54,816 nucleotides of DNA from Paraburkholderia sp. Ac-20340 (lineage in GTDB: Bacteria; Pseudomonadota; Gammaproteobacteria; Burkholderiales; Burkholderiaceae), in contig NZ_JAAGPR010000047.1 of assembly GCF_017104965.1 (NCBI RefSeq), positions 1 to 54,816 on the forward strand. The letters run 5' to 3'. A model generated the notes under the pieces. That model made no database searches and was not told the DNA's origin. It saw nothing but the letters and a program-made list of their open reading frames with translations. The position numbers were made by a program, and so were the translations under genes. This document shows positions 43,819 through 51,795 of the stretch, piece after piece; positions within the stretch are counted from its first letter, which is position 1; each line of letters begins with the position of its first letter.

Positions 43819-43860
43819 GCCGCTTTGCATCATAAACACGGCGAAATTTGCCGCTTTGCA
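43819..43860. promoter_or_regulatory. Direct-repeat operator candidate upstream of the indolepyruvate oxidoreductase
   Basis: gccgctttgca occurs twice (43819-43829 and 43850-43860), 31 bases apart start to start, about three helical turns. It lies 135 bases upstream of the minus-strand oxidoreductase start in a 433-base interval (43685-44117) otherwise free of supportable genes apart from the leader of the small + strand gene at 44118. No regulator is assigned. Confidence 0.55.
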
Positions 43861-44117
43861 GCATTTTTCCGATCTTTCCCGATTTTTCGCGCTCGCGACG
43901 CCACGGCGCTTCCGAAGCCCGCAAATCCCTTGTAACAAAGGATGTGTCGAGATTGAGTGCCACGTAACAACGTGTAAATGTTGCACTTACCAGGAACCGC
44001 TCTTGAATATCCTGTCTAACTCCCTCACTTGAGCGAACTGCGTAGCGCCATCCAGATATTGGGGCGCAAGCGCTGATTGCTCAGTGAGAGGCAAGTCTGA
44101 AAAAAGGAGTACACAAG

Positions 44118-44297
44118 ATGAACAATCGACATATCCAGACCTTCTTGACGGTATCGGCAGCGTTCTTCGCCATGAGCGCGCCCCTGCATTCGAATGCCCG
44201 TACCCAGGGCGCGAACGCAGCAACGTCGTGCGCGCAGATCACGCTGTGCGCGAAGGCTGACTCGAACCCGCTGCCGGCCCCCAAGGTCGGGCGTTAA
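44118..44297 (+). CDS. Very small secreted protein (59 aa)
   Basis: 59 aa, starting at ATG 44118 with AAGGAG 8 bases upstream, an excellent site. The N-terminus (MNNRHIQTFLTVSAAFFAMSAPLHSNA) looks like a signal peptide with a likely cut after SNA (residue ~27). The mature part of about 32 residues contains two Cys six residues apart (SCAQITLC), enough for one disulfide, and ends in a Pro-rich segment. No family is recognised. A terminator lies 100 bases downstream. The ribosome site and signal peptide argue that it is real. Confidence 0.65.
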   Translation: MNNRHIQTFLTVSAAFFAMSAPLHSNARTQGANAATSCAQITLCAKADSNPLPAPKVGR

Positions 44298-44396
44298 GCC
44301 GTTCAAACCAGGATTTCGACGATGTTGCGCTGATCCGCGCCGCATCCCATTCACCTGAATTCGCGGCCGTAGGTGTGCGGCGGCGGTTCAAAAACT

Positions 44397-44432
44397 AAAA
44401 AGGGCGAAGATCGCGTGATCTTCGCCCTTTTT
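44397..44432. terminator. Bidirectional intrinsic terminator
   Basis: A perfect 16-bp stem aaaaagggcgaagatc / gatcttcgcccttttt with loop gcgt. It lies between the small secreted protein gene and the convergent hppD gene and can serve both. Confidence 0.95.
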
Positions 44433-44462
44433 GCATTTATCGCCGCTTGGCTTGTGCGAGGT

Positions 44463-45560
44463 TCAAGCCTTGTCCTGCACCACGCCGCGGCGAATCTGGT
44501 CGAGTTCGATCGATTCGAACAGCGCCTTGAAGTTGCCCTCGCCAAAGCCCTGATTGCCCTTGCGCTGAATGATCTCGAAGAAGATCGGGCCGATCTGGTT
44601 TTCCGTGAAGATCTGCAGCAGCAGGTCTTCGGGCAGCCCGTCGATCAGGATCTTGCGCTTCTTCAACTCGTCCAGCGGTTCGGTGTGGCCCGGAATGCGG
44701 CGGTTCACGAGCTCGTAGTACGTGTCGATGGTGTCGAGCAGCGCGATCTGCGAAGCGCGCAGGCCATCGACCGTGCCATAGATGTCGTTGGTGCCGAGCG
44801 CGATGTGCTGGATGCCTTCGCCGTGATACGCATCCAGATATTCCTGGATCTGGCCGGCCGTCTCGCCGCCTTCCTCGTTGATCGGAATGCGGATCTTGCC
44901 GCACGGCGAAGTCATCGCCTTCGACTTCACGCCCGTCACCTTGCCTTCGATATCGAAGTAGCGGATTTCGCGGAAATTGAAGAGGCGCTCGTAGAACTCC
45001 GCCCATTCGTTCATGCGGCCGCGGTGGACGTTGTGCGTCAGGTGGTCGATGTAGGTCAGGCCGTGGCCGGCCGGGTTCTGGTCTGCGCCCTCGATCGGCA
45101 CGAAATCGACGTCATAAATGCTGATGTCGCCGATGCTGCCCGGCTGCGCGCCGTTCTTGCCGCGCCAGCGGTCGACGAAATAGATCAGCGAATCGCCGAT
45201 ACCCTTGATCGCCGGGATGTTCAGCTCCATCGGGCCGGTCTTGTTGTCGAAGCCCCAGGCGCCCAGATCGAGCGCGTGCTTGTAGGCCTTGGCGGCGTCG
45301 TCGACGCGGAAGGCGATCGCGCAGATCGACGGGCCGTGCAGGCGCGCGAAGCGCTGGGCGAACGAATCCGGCTCGCCGTTGACGATGAAGTTGATGTCGC
45401 CCTGGCGATAGAGCGTCACATCCTTATGGCGATGGCGCGCGACAGCCGTGAAGCCCATGCGCTCGAACAGCTTGCCAAGCGCCTTGGGGTCCGGCGCGGT
45501 GTATTCGATGAATTCGAAGCCGTCGGTGCCGACGGGGTTCTCCCAGGTGGGAACCTGCAT
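44463..45560 (-). CDS. hppD: 4-Hydroxyphenylpyruvate dioxygenase
   Basis: 365 aa. The iron ligands of the two-His-one-Glu site are visible at H173 (IDHLTHNV), H252 (GIQHIAL) and E329 (FFEIIQR), and the C-terminal GFGEGNFKALFESIE helix that closes the active site is intact. It converts 4-hydroxyphenylpyruvate to homogentisate in tyrosine breakdown. It is divergent from an Lrp/AsnC-family gene, 144 bases apart, which is likely its regulator. No homogentisate genes are in this window. Confidence 0.95.
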   Translation of the reverse strand: MQVPTWENPVGTDGFEFIEYTAPDPKALGKLFERMGFTAVARHRHKDVTLYRQGDINFIVNGEPDSFAQRFARLHGPSICAIAFRVDDAAKAYKHALDLGAWGFDNKTGPMELNIPAIKGIGDSLIYFVDRWRGKNGAQPGSIGDISIYDVDFVPIEGADQNPAGHGLTYIDHLTHNVHRGRMNEWAEFYERLFNFREIRYFDIEGKVTGVKSKAMTSPCGKIRIPINEEGGETAGQIQEYLDAYHGEGIQHIALGTNDIYGTVDGLRASQIALLDTIDTYYELVNRRIPGHTEPLDELKKRKILIDGLPEDLLLQIFTENQIGPIFFEIIQRKGNQGFGEGNFKALFESIELDQIRRGVVQDKA

Positions 45561-45673
45561 GCTTGTCTCCTGATTCGCGCTTCAATGAGTGATTTCGTGC
45601 GACAAAGTGTAGCCGTGCGGTCTGGGCGAAAACTTGCGAACTTAATCGCGTGTGCGTTGATTTGAGCTATAAA

Positions 45674-45701
45674 CTGCCTTTATTGGATATATCGAAGGCA
45701 G
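45674..45701. promoter_or_regulatory. Inverted repeat at the Lrp-type gene start, covering its ribosome site
   Basis: ctgcctt (45674-45680) and aaggcag (45695-45701) are perfect inverted arms around a 14-base AT-rich centre, ending 3 bases before the start codon. The second arm contains the AAGG Shine-Dalgarno. It could be an operator for autoregulation or an mRNA hairpin that hides the ribosome site. Confidence 0.6.
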
Positions 45702-45704
45702 AAA

Positions 45705-46205
45705 ATGGCGAGCATCGAACTGGACGCGATCGACCGGCGAATTCTGGCGATTCTTCAGGAAAATGGCCGGCTCTCGAATCAGGAGATCGCCGATCGGGTG
45801 AATCTTTCGCCCAGCCCGTGTCTGCGGCGCATCCGCCGGCTGGAGGAGAGCGGTGTGATCCGCACGTATGTGGCGTTGCTCGACGCGCAAAAGCTCGGCC
45901 TGGATCTGCTGGCCTACGTGAACGTGCGGCTGGAGAAGCGCGGGCCGACCGCTTCGGGGCGCGAGGGCGTGACGCACGCGGAGCTGTTTCGCGCGGCGGT
46001 GCAGACCTGGCCCGAAGTGGTGGCGTGTCACGCCATGACCGGCGATATGGATTTCCTGCTGCGCGTGCAGGTGGAGGATATGGCGCACTTTTCGCGTTTC
46101 GTGCAGGACCAGTTGCTGCACCATCCGTCGGTGATCGACGTGAAGTCGAGCTTTTCGCTGCAGACGTTCAAGGAGACGACGGCGCTGCCGATCTCGCAAA
46201 CGTAA
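45705..46205 (+). CDS. Lrp/AsnC family transcriptional regulator
   Basis: 166 aa. The N-terminal winged HTH reads 'LDAIDRRILAILQENGRLSNQEIADRVNLSPSPCLRRIRRLEESGVI' (in part: RLSNQEIADRVNLS), followed by the RAM/AsnC ligand-binding domain ('VVACHAMTGDMDFLLRVQVEDM'). Such proteins sense amino acids and usually control adjacent genes and themselves. Divergence from hppD suggests control of tyrosine or aromatic amino-acid breakdown, but that is inference. A terminator follows. Confidence 0.92.
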   Translation: MASIELDAIDRRILAILQENGRLSNQEIADRVNLSPSPCLRRIRRLEESGVIRTYVALLDAQKLGLDLLAYVNVRLEKRGPTASGREGVTHAELFRAAVQTWPEVVACHAMTGDMDFLLRVQVEDMAHFSRFVQDQLLHHPSVIDVKSSFSLQTFKETTALPISQT

Positions 46206-46230
46206 AGCGGTTTTGAAAGCCGCAGACGTA

Positions 46231-46256
46231 AAAAAAGCGGCCGAAGCCGCTTTTTT
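46231..46256. terminator. Bidirectional intrinsic terminator
   Basis: The stem aaaaaagcggc / gccgctttttt with a CGAA loop. It ends the Lrp-type gene and probably also the convergent GNAT gene. Confidence 0.93.
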
Positions 46257-46290
46257 CATTCTTGCTCGTTCAACCCAGGCCGGGCAGAAG

Positions 46291-46956
46291 TCACGCCGCG
46301 ATAGCCTGCGGCAGGATCGTTTCGATCAGCTTCGACGCCTGGCGCGCCTGACGCTTGAGCGCGTAGTCGAACACCGCAGCCTGCTCCTGGAGCATTTCCG
46401 CGATGATGCTGCTCTGGTCGGCCGGTTCCAGCGAGAGATACGCGTCGGCTTCGCCGTAGGCGTACTCGATCTTCATGCCCGACTTCTTGGCGATGTGCAT
46501 CATCGTCGAGTTGCGCGACAGGCAGTGCATGTACAGCGTGGTGACGTGCGTGTTGCGGCTGCGGATGGCGGCGCGCTCGAACAGCTTCGAGCCGATGCCC
46601 TGGCCGCGCGCGCTTTCGAGCACCGACACGCCGAACTCAGCCGTGCGGCCGTTGCCGTCCGCCGGCAGATAGGCCAGATGGCCGACGCCCACGAGTTGCA
46701 GCTGATGGTCGAACACGCCAAACACGGTGTCGCGCGTGAAGTCCATCGAGCGCACGTAGTTTTCGAGCACGTGGTCGGGCGCGGCCTGGCCGAAACGCAG
46801 CAGGCGGTCGTCGCCATCGAGCGCGAGAAAGTGCGTGAGCAGGCGTTCGCGGTCTGCCGAGGTGAGGACGCGCACCATGGCCGGCGAATGTCCGGACGCG
46901 AGCGGGCGGCCGGATGCGAGGATCGGCTCCTTGGCTTGGGTCGAAATCGTGGTCAT
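46291..46956 (-). CDS. GNAT family acetyltransferase
   Basis: 221 aa from ATG 46956, with GGGAGG upstream. The acetyl-CoA loop is 'VLESARGQGIGSKLFERA' (R/Q-x-x-G-x-G/A), with the preceding strand 'AEFGVSV' and following 'LYMHCLSRNSTMMHIAKKSGM'. The N-terminal 45 residues and a helical C-terminal tail (~180-221) extend beyond the catalytic core. The target is unknown. The upstream AT-rich region carries a 12-bp palindrome (47136-47147). Confidence 0.87.
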   Translation of the reverse strand: MTTISTQAKEPILASGRPLASGHSPAMVRVLTSADRERLLTHFLALDGDDRLLRFGQAAPDHVLENYVRSMDFTRDTVFGVFDHQLQLVGVGHLAYLPADGNGRTAEFGVSVLESARGQGIGSKLFERAAIRSRNTHVTTLYMHCLSRNSTMMHIAKKSGMKIEYAYGEADAYLSLEPADQSSIIAEMLQEQAAVFDYALKRQARQASKLIETILPQAIAA

Positions 46957-47135
46957 GTGGGGTCCTCCCTGAATACGAAACGCGGCGCATGGATGATGCG
47001 CCGCAAAACGAATTCTAGCGGAAACCCTGGGGTCGATCTAGGGAAAACCCGGATTACGGATTTGAGTGTTGCGCCTAATTAATAAATTTCAGCGCGTAAC
47101 TCTTTGATTTTTAATGGGTATGTGTGCTGAATAGC

Positions 47136-47147
47136 TTGACGCGTCAA
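47136..47147. promoter_or_regulatory. Perfect 12-bp palindrome TTGACGCGTCAA
   Basis: It lies in the 272-base AT-richer interval between the GNAT gene start (46956) and the end of the TetR gene (47229). Such a site could bind a dimeric regulator for the GNAT gene, about 180 bases away. No regulator is known. Confidence 0.45.
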
Positions 47148-47228
47148 CTGTTGTGACTGCACATCATGTTGCGCTGCATCAATCTGGCCCGAATTGATCG
47201 AGCGTTCGCAAAATTCGGCGAGGCGTGT

Positions 47229-47831
47229 TCAGGGGCTTTGCAGACCGTGATCCATGACGTCGATCACCTGCTGGGCGAAGTCGCGGTAGCCCATGCGGCC
47301 GCCCGGCTTGAGCCAGGTGAAGGTCCAGTTGATCATGCCGAACAGCATCATGGTCAGCGAAGTCTGGTTGTCCGCCGTCACCTGGCCCGGGTAGGCGCGC
47401 GCGAGCTGGCGTGTGAACGCGGCGACCACATCGCGCTGGCGGTTCAGGATGATTTCGCGCTGGGCGTCGACGAGGTATTTCACGTCGTTGAGCAGGGCCA
47501 CATGGCGGCTGTGCGAGGTCTCGTATTCGGCGAGAAACGCGCGGATCAGCTCGGCGAAACATTCGCGTTCGTCGAGGCCGCGTCGCTGGCTCGCGCCTTC
47601 CACCTCGGCGATGATCAACATCAGGCGCTTGGTGTAGCGATCGAGCAGATCGAACAGGATCGCTTCCTTGCTCTCGTAGTAGTGATAGAGGCGCGCCTTC
47701 GAGGTGCCGCTCGCGGCCGCGAGATCGGACATCGATGTGCTCGGATAGCTCGTCTGGGCGAACTTGGCAGCGGCGAGTTCGAGGATCTGGTCGCGCTGGG
47801 TTTCGTGGTCGGGCGCTCGGGTGCGGGCCAT
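47229..47831 (-). CDS. paaR: TetR-family regulator, probable phenylacetate repressor PaaR
   Basis: 200 aa. The N-terminal HTH is clear: 'DQILELAAAKFAQTSYPSTSMSDLAAASGTSKARLYHYYESKEAILFDLL', with the recognition helix around TSKARLYHYY. The C-terminal TetR_C half holds several long helices for a ligand, predicted to be phenylacetyl-CoA. It is the last gene of the minus-strand series paaABCDE-DUF1835-tetR, the arrangement expected in Burkholderia. The only strong palindromic TetR-type operator in the region lies in the paaA promoter. The gene symbol rests on this context. Confidence 0.8.
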   Translation of the reverse strand: MARTRAPDHETQRDQILELAAAKFAQTSYPSTSMSDLAAASGTSKARLYHYYESKEAILFDLLDRYTKRLMLIIAEVEGASQRRGLDERECFAELIRAFLAEYETSHSRHVALLNDVKYLVDAQREIILNRQRDVVAAFTRQLARAYPGQVTADNQTSLTMMLFGMINWTFTWLKPGGRMGYRDFAQQVIDVMDHGLQSP

Positions 47832-47859
47832 GGTCTATCGGCAGGGATTCAGCGAAGGA

Positions 47860-48756
47860 TCAGCGGGAAAGGGAAAGATGCGCGGCTGCGTGCACCGGAA
47901 TGGGGCGCTCGGCGCGGTCCGCGCGGGTGTTCTGCGTGCAGCCGCTGGCGCTGTCATTGCGCGAGGCGCACAGGTCGTCGCGCAGGCGCAGTTCGCCGGC
48001 GGCGGCCAGTTCGCGCAGGCGCCACAGCACGACCGGCTCGCCGACCGTAAAGCCCGCGCCACCGCGCACGAGTGCCGCGCCCAGCGTGTCGCAGGCGAGC
48101 CACGGCGCGCTGGCTGCAGCGGGCGGCGCGGCTTCGCCGAGGATGTCGAGAATCTGCGTGTCGAGATCGGCCAGCGTGCCGCTCGTGAAGGTGTTGTCGC
48201 GCCAGCGCCGCGTTTCGCCGTTGGCGAACTTGGCTTCCTGCCATTCGAGCGCGAGGCGCGTGATGCGCAGCACCGAGATCGGCGCCGCATCCGGCACGCG
48301 AGCCTGCAGGCGAGCGGCGGCTTCGTCCGGCGAGCCGGCCAGATCGGCGGCCGTGAGGCGCACTTCGTTCAGGCGTTGCGGCGCATTGCGCAGGCGGTAG
48401 CAGGCGCGGCGCAGCGCGAGCTGGTCGGCGGCGTCGGGCGTGTGCCAGATCACCACGTTGGCGTTGCCGGCTTCCAGCGCAGCGAGTGCCGTGCAGTCCT
48501 GCTGCGCCAGTGTGTGCAGCACGCCCGCTTCGTTGCACTCGCCATCCACACGCTGCCAGAACGCCGCGCGTTGCGCCGCACCCGGGTTGGCTGCCTCGTC
48601 GATATCGCGCAGCGGCCCGACCGTGAGGTCGTCGGCTAGCGCGATCACTTGGCTCGCCGATTGGGCGGCTGTCGGGCATGCGGCCTCGCGGGCCAGCAGA
48701 GCCTGACGCAGCGCGGCCGCTGCCGGCTCGCCGTGGATGAGGTGAATCGTGGTCAT
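47860..48756 (-). CDS. DUF1835-domain protein
   Basis: 298 aa from ATG 48756; a TTG two codons upstream is an alternative. The N-terminal 'IHLIHGEPAAAALRQAL' and following 'ALADDLTVGPLRDI' match the DUF1835 family. The later 'WHTPDAADQLALRRACYRL' and the C-terminal half with 'EVRLTAADL' resemble DUF3658-type followers. Function is unknown. The gene lies between paaE and paaR, on the same strand, with 28 bases to paaR and 252 bases from paaE, so it is probably co-transcribed with paaR. No Shine-Dalgarno is strong. Confidence 0.78.
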   Translation of the reverse strand: MTTIHLIHGEPAAAALRQALLAREAACPTAAQSASQVIALADDLTVGPLRDIDEAANPGAAQRAAFWQRVDGECNEAGVLHTLAQQDCTALAALEAGNANVVIWHTPDAADQLALRRACYRLRNAPQRLNEVRLTAADLAGSPDEAAARLQARVPDAAPISVLRITRLALEWQEAKFANGETRRWRDNTFTSGTLADLDTQILDILGEAAPPAAASAPWLACDTLGAALVRGGAGFTVGEPVVLWRLRELAAAGELRLRDDLCASRNDSASGCTQNTRADRAERPIPVHAAAHLSLSR

Positions 48757-49008
48757 CGACAACTCGTTGCGTTCACCATGAACGCCTTGAACGACTGAAT
48801 AAGTGCCAGAAGCGCGCCGATGCGCACAACGACAAAAGGGACCGACCGCACCGATGCAGCGCTGCGCTGCACCACTCGCGGGCGGCCCCTAGTGTAAGCG
48901 GATCGCTGGAGCGCCGAAAGCGTGCTGTTGCTCTAAGGTCTATTCGTCACACATATTGCTGGACGAAAAAACCGCACGCTCGCGGCGTCGCGCTGATGAG
49001 TGTTTCGT

Positions 49009-50097
49009 TTAGCGTTCGTCGAAACTCACCACTACGCGCTCGCTCACCGGATGGCACTGGCAGGTCAGCACAAAGCCGTCCTTCACTTCCTGCTCCTCGA
49101 GCGTGTAGTTCTTGTCCATCTTCACTTCGCCTTCGAGCACCCTCGCGCGACAGGTGCAGCACACGCCGCCCTTGCACGCATACGGCAGCGCCAGACCCGC
49201 CTTCAGGCCGACGTCGAGCAGGCTCACGCCCTCATAAGGCAGACGCAGCTTGCGCTTCTTGCCGTCGATGACGATTTCCAGCTCGGCGGCCGGCGTGCTT
49301 TCGGTGATTTCGACGATGGGCACGCCCGCCTGCGGCAACGGCGAACCGAAGCGCTCGACATGCACTTTCTGCTGCGCCACGCCTGCGTCCTTGAGCGCGG
49401 CTTCGGCGGCGTCCATCATCGGGCCGGGACCGCAGATGAAGGCTTCGTCGATTTCCTCGGCCGGCAGCAGCGATTCGATGAAGGCCGCGCACTTTTCCTG
49501 ATCGAGCACGCCGTTGAACAGCTCGACGTCCTGCAGATCGTCGGACAGCACGTGATAGAGGCGGAAGCGGTCCATGAAGCGGTTCTTCAGGTCTTCCAGC
49601 TCCTCGGCGAACATGATCGCGTCGACGCTGCGGTTGCCGTAGACCAGCGTGAAGGCGCTGCGCGGCTCGCCTTCGAGCGTCGTCTTGATGATCGCCAGCA
49701 CCGGCGTGATGCCCGAACCGCCCGAGAACGCCACGTAATGCTTGCCGTGCTCCGCGTTCAGGTGCGTGAAGAAGCGTCCGTCGGGCGTCATTACGTCGAT
49801 TTCGTGGCCCGGCGCCAGCTGGTCGAAGGCGAAATTCGAGAAACGCCCGCCGCGCACGCGCTTGATGCCGATGCGCAGTTCGCCGTCACGGTCGTAGTCG
49901 GTCACGCCGACGCAGATCGAGTACGAGCGACGCGTTTCTTCACCGTCGATGTGGGTCTTGAGCGTGACGAACTGCCCTTGCGTGAAGCGATACGCGTCGC
50001 GCAGCTCGGGCGGAACTTCGAAAGCGACGGAGACCGCGTCCGCGGTTTCGGGCCGCACTTCGCGGATGCGCAGCGAATGGAATTGCGGAGTGGCCAT
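49009..50097 (-). CDS. paaE: Phenylacetyl-CoA epoxidase reductase subunit
   Basis: 362 aa. It has an N-terminal FAD domain with 'RRSYSICVG' (R-x-Y-S), an NAD domain with 'FSGGSGITPVLAI', and a C-terminal plant-type 2Fe-2S ferredoxin with 'CKGGVCCTCRARVLEG' and a later lone Cys (LTCQCHP). It passes electrons from NADPH to the PaaAC di-iron oxygenase. It starts one base after the paaD stop. Confidence 0.94.
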   Translation of the reverse strand: MATPQFHSLRIREVRPETADAVSVAFEVPPELRDAYRFTQGQFVTLKTHIDGEETRRSYSICVGVTDYDRDGELRIGIKRVRGGRFSNFAFDQLAPGHEIDVMTPDGRFFTHLNAEHGKHYVAFSGGSGITPVLAIIKTTLEGEPRSAFTLVYGNRSVDAIMFAEELEDLKNRFMDRFRLYHVLSDDLQDVELFNGVLDQEKCAAFIESLLPAEEIDEAFICGPGPMMDAAEAALKDAGVAQQKVHVERFGSPLPQAGVPIVEITESTPAAELEIVIDGKKRKLRLPYEGVSLLDVGLKAGLALPYACKGGVCCTCRARVLEGEVKMDKNYTLEEQEVKDGFVLTCQCHPVSERVVVSFDER

Positions 50098-50098
50098 A

Positions 50099-50623
50099 TC
50101 AGTACGGTTTGAAGTAGTCGAAGGGTTCGCGGCAGTCGATGCAGCGGTAGAGCGCCTTGCACGCCGTCGAGCCGAATTGCGCGAGGCGTTCCGTGTGCTT
50201 CGAGCCGCAGCGCGGGCAGACGGGCGCGGGCAGTTTCGGCATGAAGGTGATCGGCTGCTCGCCTGGTTGCGCGACCGGGCCGCAGTTGCCCGTGGGCGGC
50301 GCGATGCCGTAGGCGCGCAGCTTTTCGCGCGCGGCCGCGGTGATCCAGTCGGTGGTCCAGGCGGGCGTGAGCGTCGTCACGATGCGATGCGGGGCGATCT
50401 GCGCGGCGTCGAGCGCGTGCGCGACATCCTCGGCGATCTGCGACATCGCCGGGCAACCCGAGTAGGTGGGCGTGATGACCACTTCGAGCTGGCCGTCATC
50501 GGCACGGCGCACGTCGCGCAGAATGCCGAGTTCGCGGATCGACACCACCGGAATCTCCGGATCGGGCACCGATTCGAGCACTTGCCAGGCGCGTTCGAGC
50601 GTGTGATCGGCAGTCGCTTGCAT
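50099..50623 (-). CDS. paaD: Phenylacetyl-CoA epoxidase subunit PaaD
   Basis: 174 aa. The N-terminal MIP18/DUF59-like domain is seen in 'VPDPEIPVVSIRELGILRDV' and 'VVITPTYSGCPAM'. The C-terminal zinc-ribbon-like part has CPRC and CIDC pairs plus ACKALY. PaaD is needed for maturation of the epoxidase complex, probably for its iron-sulfur parts. It lies between paaC (40 bases) and paaE (1 base). Confidence 0.92.
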   Translation of the reverse strand: MQATADHTLERAWQVLESVPDPEIPVVSIRELGILRDVRRADDGQLEVVITPTYSGCPAMSQIAEDVAHALDAAQIAPHRIVTTLTPAWTTDWITAAAREKLRAYGIAPPTGNCGPVAQPGEQPITFMPKLPAPVCPRCGSKHTERLAQFGSTACKALYRCIDCREPFDYFKPY

Positions 50624-50663
50624 CGTCGTGACTTCCTCTTTGTTTCGCGTCGTTGCTACGTGC

Positions 50664-51470
50664 TTACCAGCGTGCGCCGGGATGCTGGCGCGCGAGGCTC
50701 TGCATTTCGGCGAGCACGAAGCCCATGTGTTCCGAATGCTCGCCGAGCTTGCCGGTCGTCACGTGCTTCACCGGCGCAGGCGCGGTGAGCGTGGCTTCTT
50801 CCAGAGCGGCTTCGACATCGACGCGCCAGGCGGCTTCCAGTTGCGCGGCGAGCGGCGCAATGCCGGCTTCGGCGACGGCGGCTTCCACCGCATCCGTGCT
50901 GAAGAATTCGCGCGTGTAGGGCATCAGCCAGTCGAGCGCGGTTTGCGCGCGGCGGTGCGATTCCTCGGTGCCGTCGCCGAAGCGGATCAGCCATTCGCGC
51001 GCGTGATGCACGTGGTAGCGCGTTTCCTTGATCGAGCGTTCGGCAATCGCGGCCAGTTGCGGGTCGGCGGAACGCAGCAGCGCGGTCCACAGATGCGCCA
51101 TCAGCGACGCATAGAGGAAGTTGCGCACGATCGTCACGGCGTAATCGTTGGCCGAATGCGTCGTGCCGGCGAGCGGGCCGAAGTGCGGCAGCTCCGCGAG
51201 CGTGTAGTTGGCGAACTCACGCTCGGCGCGGAAGTAGGCGTAATCGTCCTCGGTGCGCTCGCGGCCGTTGAGCGACTTGTCGAGCGTCGCGGCGTGCGTG
51301 TAGAGCAGGCGTGCCTGGCCGATCAGGTCGAGGCTCATGTTTGCGAGCGCGATGTCTTCTTCGAGGATCGGGCCATGGCCGCACCATTCCGAGTTGCGCT
51401 GACCAAGGATCAGTGCGGTATCGGCAAGGCGCAGCACGTAGGCGAGATGTTCGGGCGTGGGCGTCGTCAT
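50664..51470 (-). CDS. paaC: Phenylacetyl-CoA epoxidase structural subunit PaaC
   Basis: 268 aa, a ferritin-like four-helix fold. It has 'CGHGPILEEDIALANMSLDLIGQARLLY' and 'IKETRYHVHHAREWLIRFGDGTEES', typical of PaaC, which stabilises PaaA in the 1,2-epoxidase but lacks a full di-iron centre. It is followed by paaD with a 40-base gap and preceded by paaB (10 bases). Confidence 0.94.
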   Translation of the reverse strand: MTTPTPEHLAYVLRLADTALILGQRNSEWCGHGPILEEDIALANMSLDLIGQARLLYTHAATLDKSLNGRERTEDDYAYFRAEREFANYTLAELPHFGPLAGTTHSANDYAVTIVRNFLYASLMAHLWTALLRSADPQLAAIAERSIKETRYHVHHAREWLIRFGDGTEESHRRAQTALDWLMPYTREFFSTDAVEAAVAEAGIAPLAAQLEAAWRVDVEAALEEATLTAPAPVKHVTTGKLGEHSEHMGFVLAEMQSLARQHPGARW

Positions 51471-51480
51471 GGTCGCGCTC

Positions 51481-51765
51481 TTACATGTGGTTGACTTCGT
51501 CGGGCAGCGTGTAGAACGTCGGATGCCGATAAATCTTGTCGCCGGCCGGTTCGAACAGCTCGGCCTTTTCGCTCGGGTCCGACGCCGTGATCGCGGCGGA
51601 CGGCACCACCCAGATGCTCACGCCTTCCTGGCGCCGCGTGTAGACGTCGCGCGCCATGCGCAGCGCCATCGACGCGTCGCTCGCGTGCAGGCTGCCGCAA
51701 TGTTTATGGTCGAGGCCCTGCTTGCTGCGCACGAACACTTCCCAGATCGGCCATTCCTTGTTCAT
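51481..51765 (-). CDS. paaB: Phenylacetyl-CoA epoxidase subunit PaaB
   Basis: 94 aa, the family's standard size. The opening 'WPIWEVFVRSKQGLDHKHCGSLHA' and 'ARDVYTRRQEGVSIWVV' match PaaB, which bridges the PaaAC heterodimers in the multicomponent epoxidase. It lies 30 bases after paaA and 10 bases before paaC. Confidence 0.94.
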   Translation of the reverse strand: MNKEWPIWEVFVRSKQGLDHKHCGSLHASDASMALRMARDVYTRRQEGVSIWVVPSAAITASDPSEKAELFEPAGDKIYRHPTFYTLPDEVNHM

Positions 51766-51795
51766 CTTGCTGTCTCCTTCCAGTGTGGGTTGCGA

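Noticed and set aside
43685..43963. 93-codon extension upstream of the indolepyruvate oxidoreductase
   Set aside because: The strong GGAGGAAG site is just before ATG 43684, and the extension has no homology to the family; it covers the direct-repeat operator candidate.
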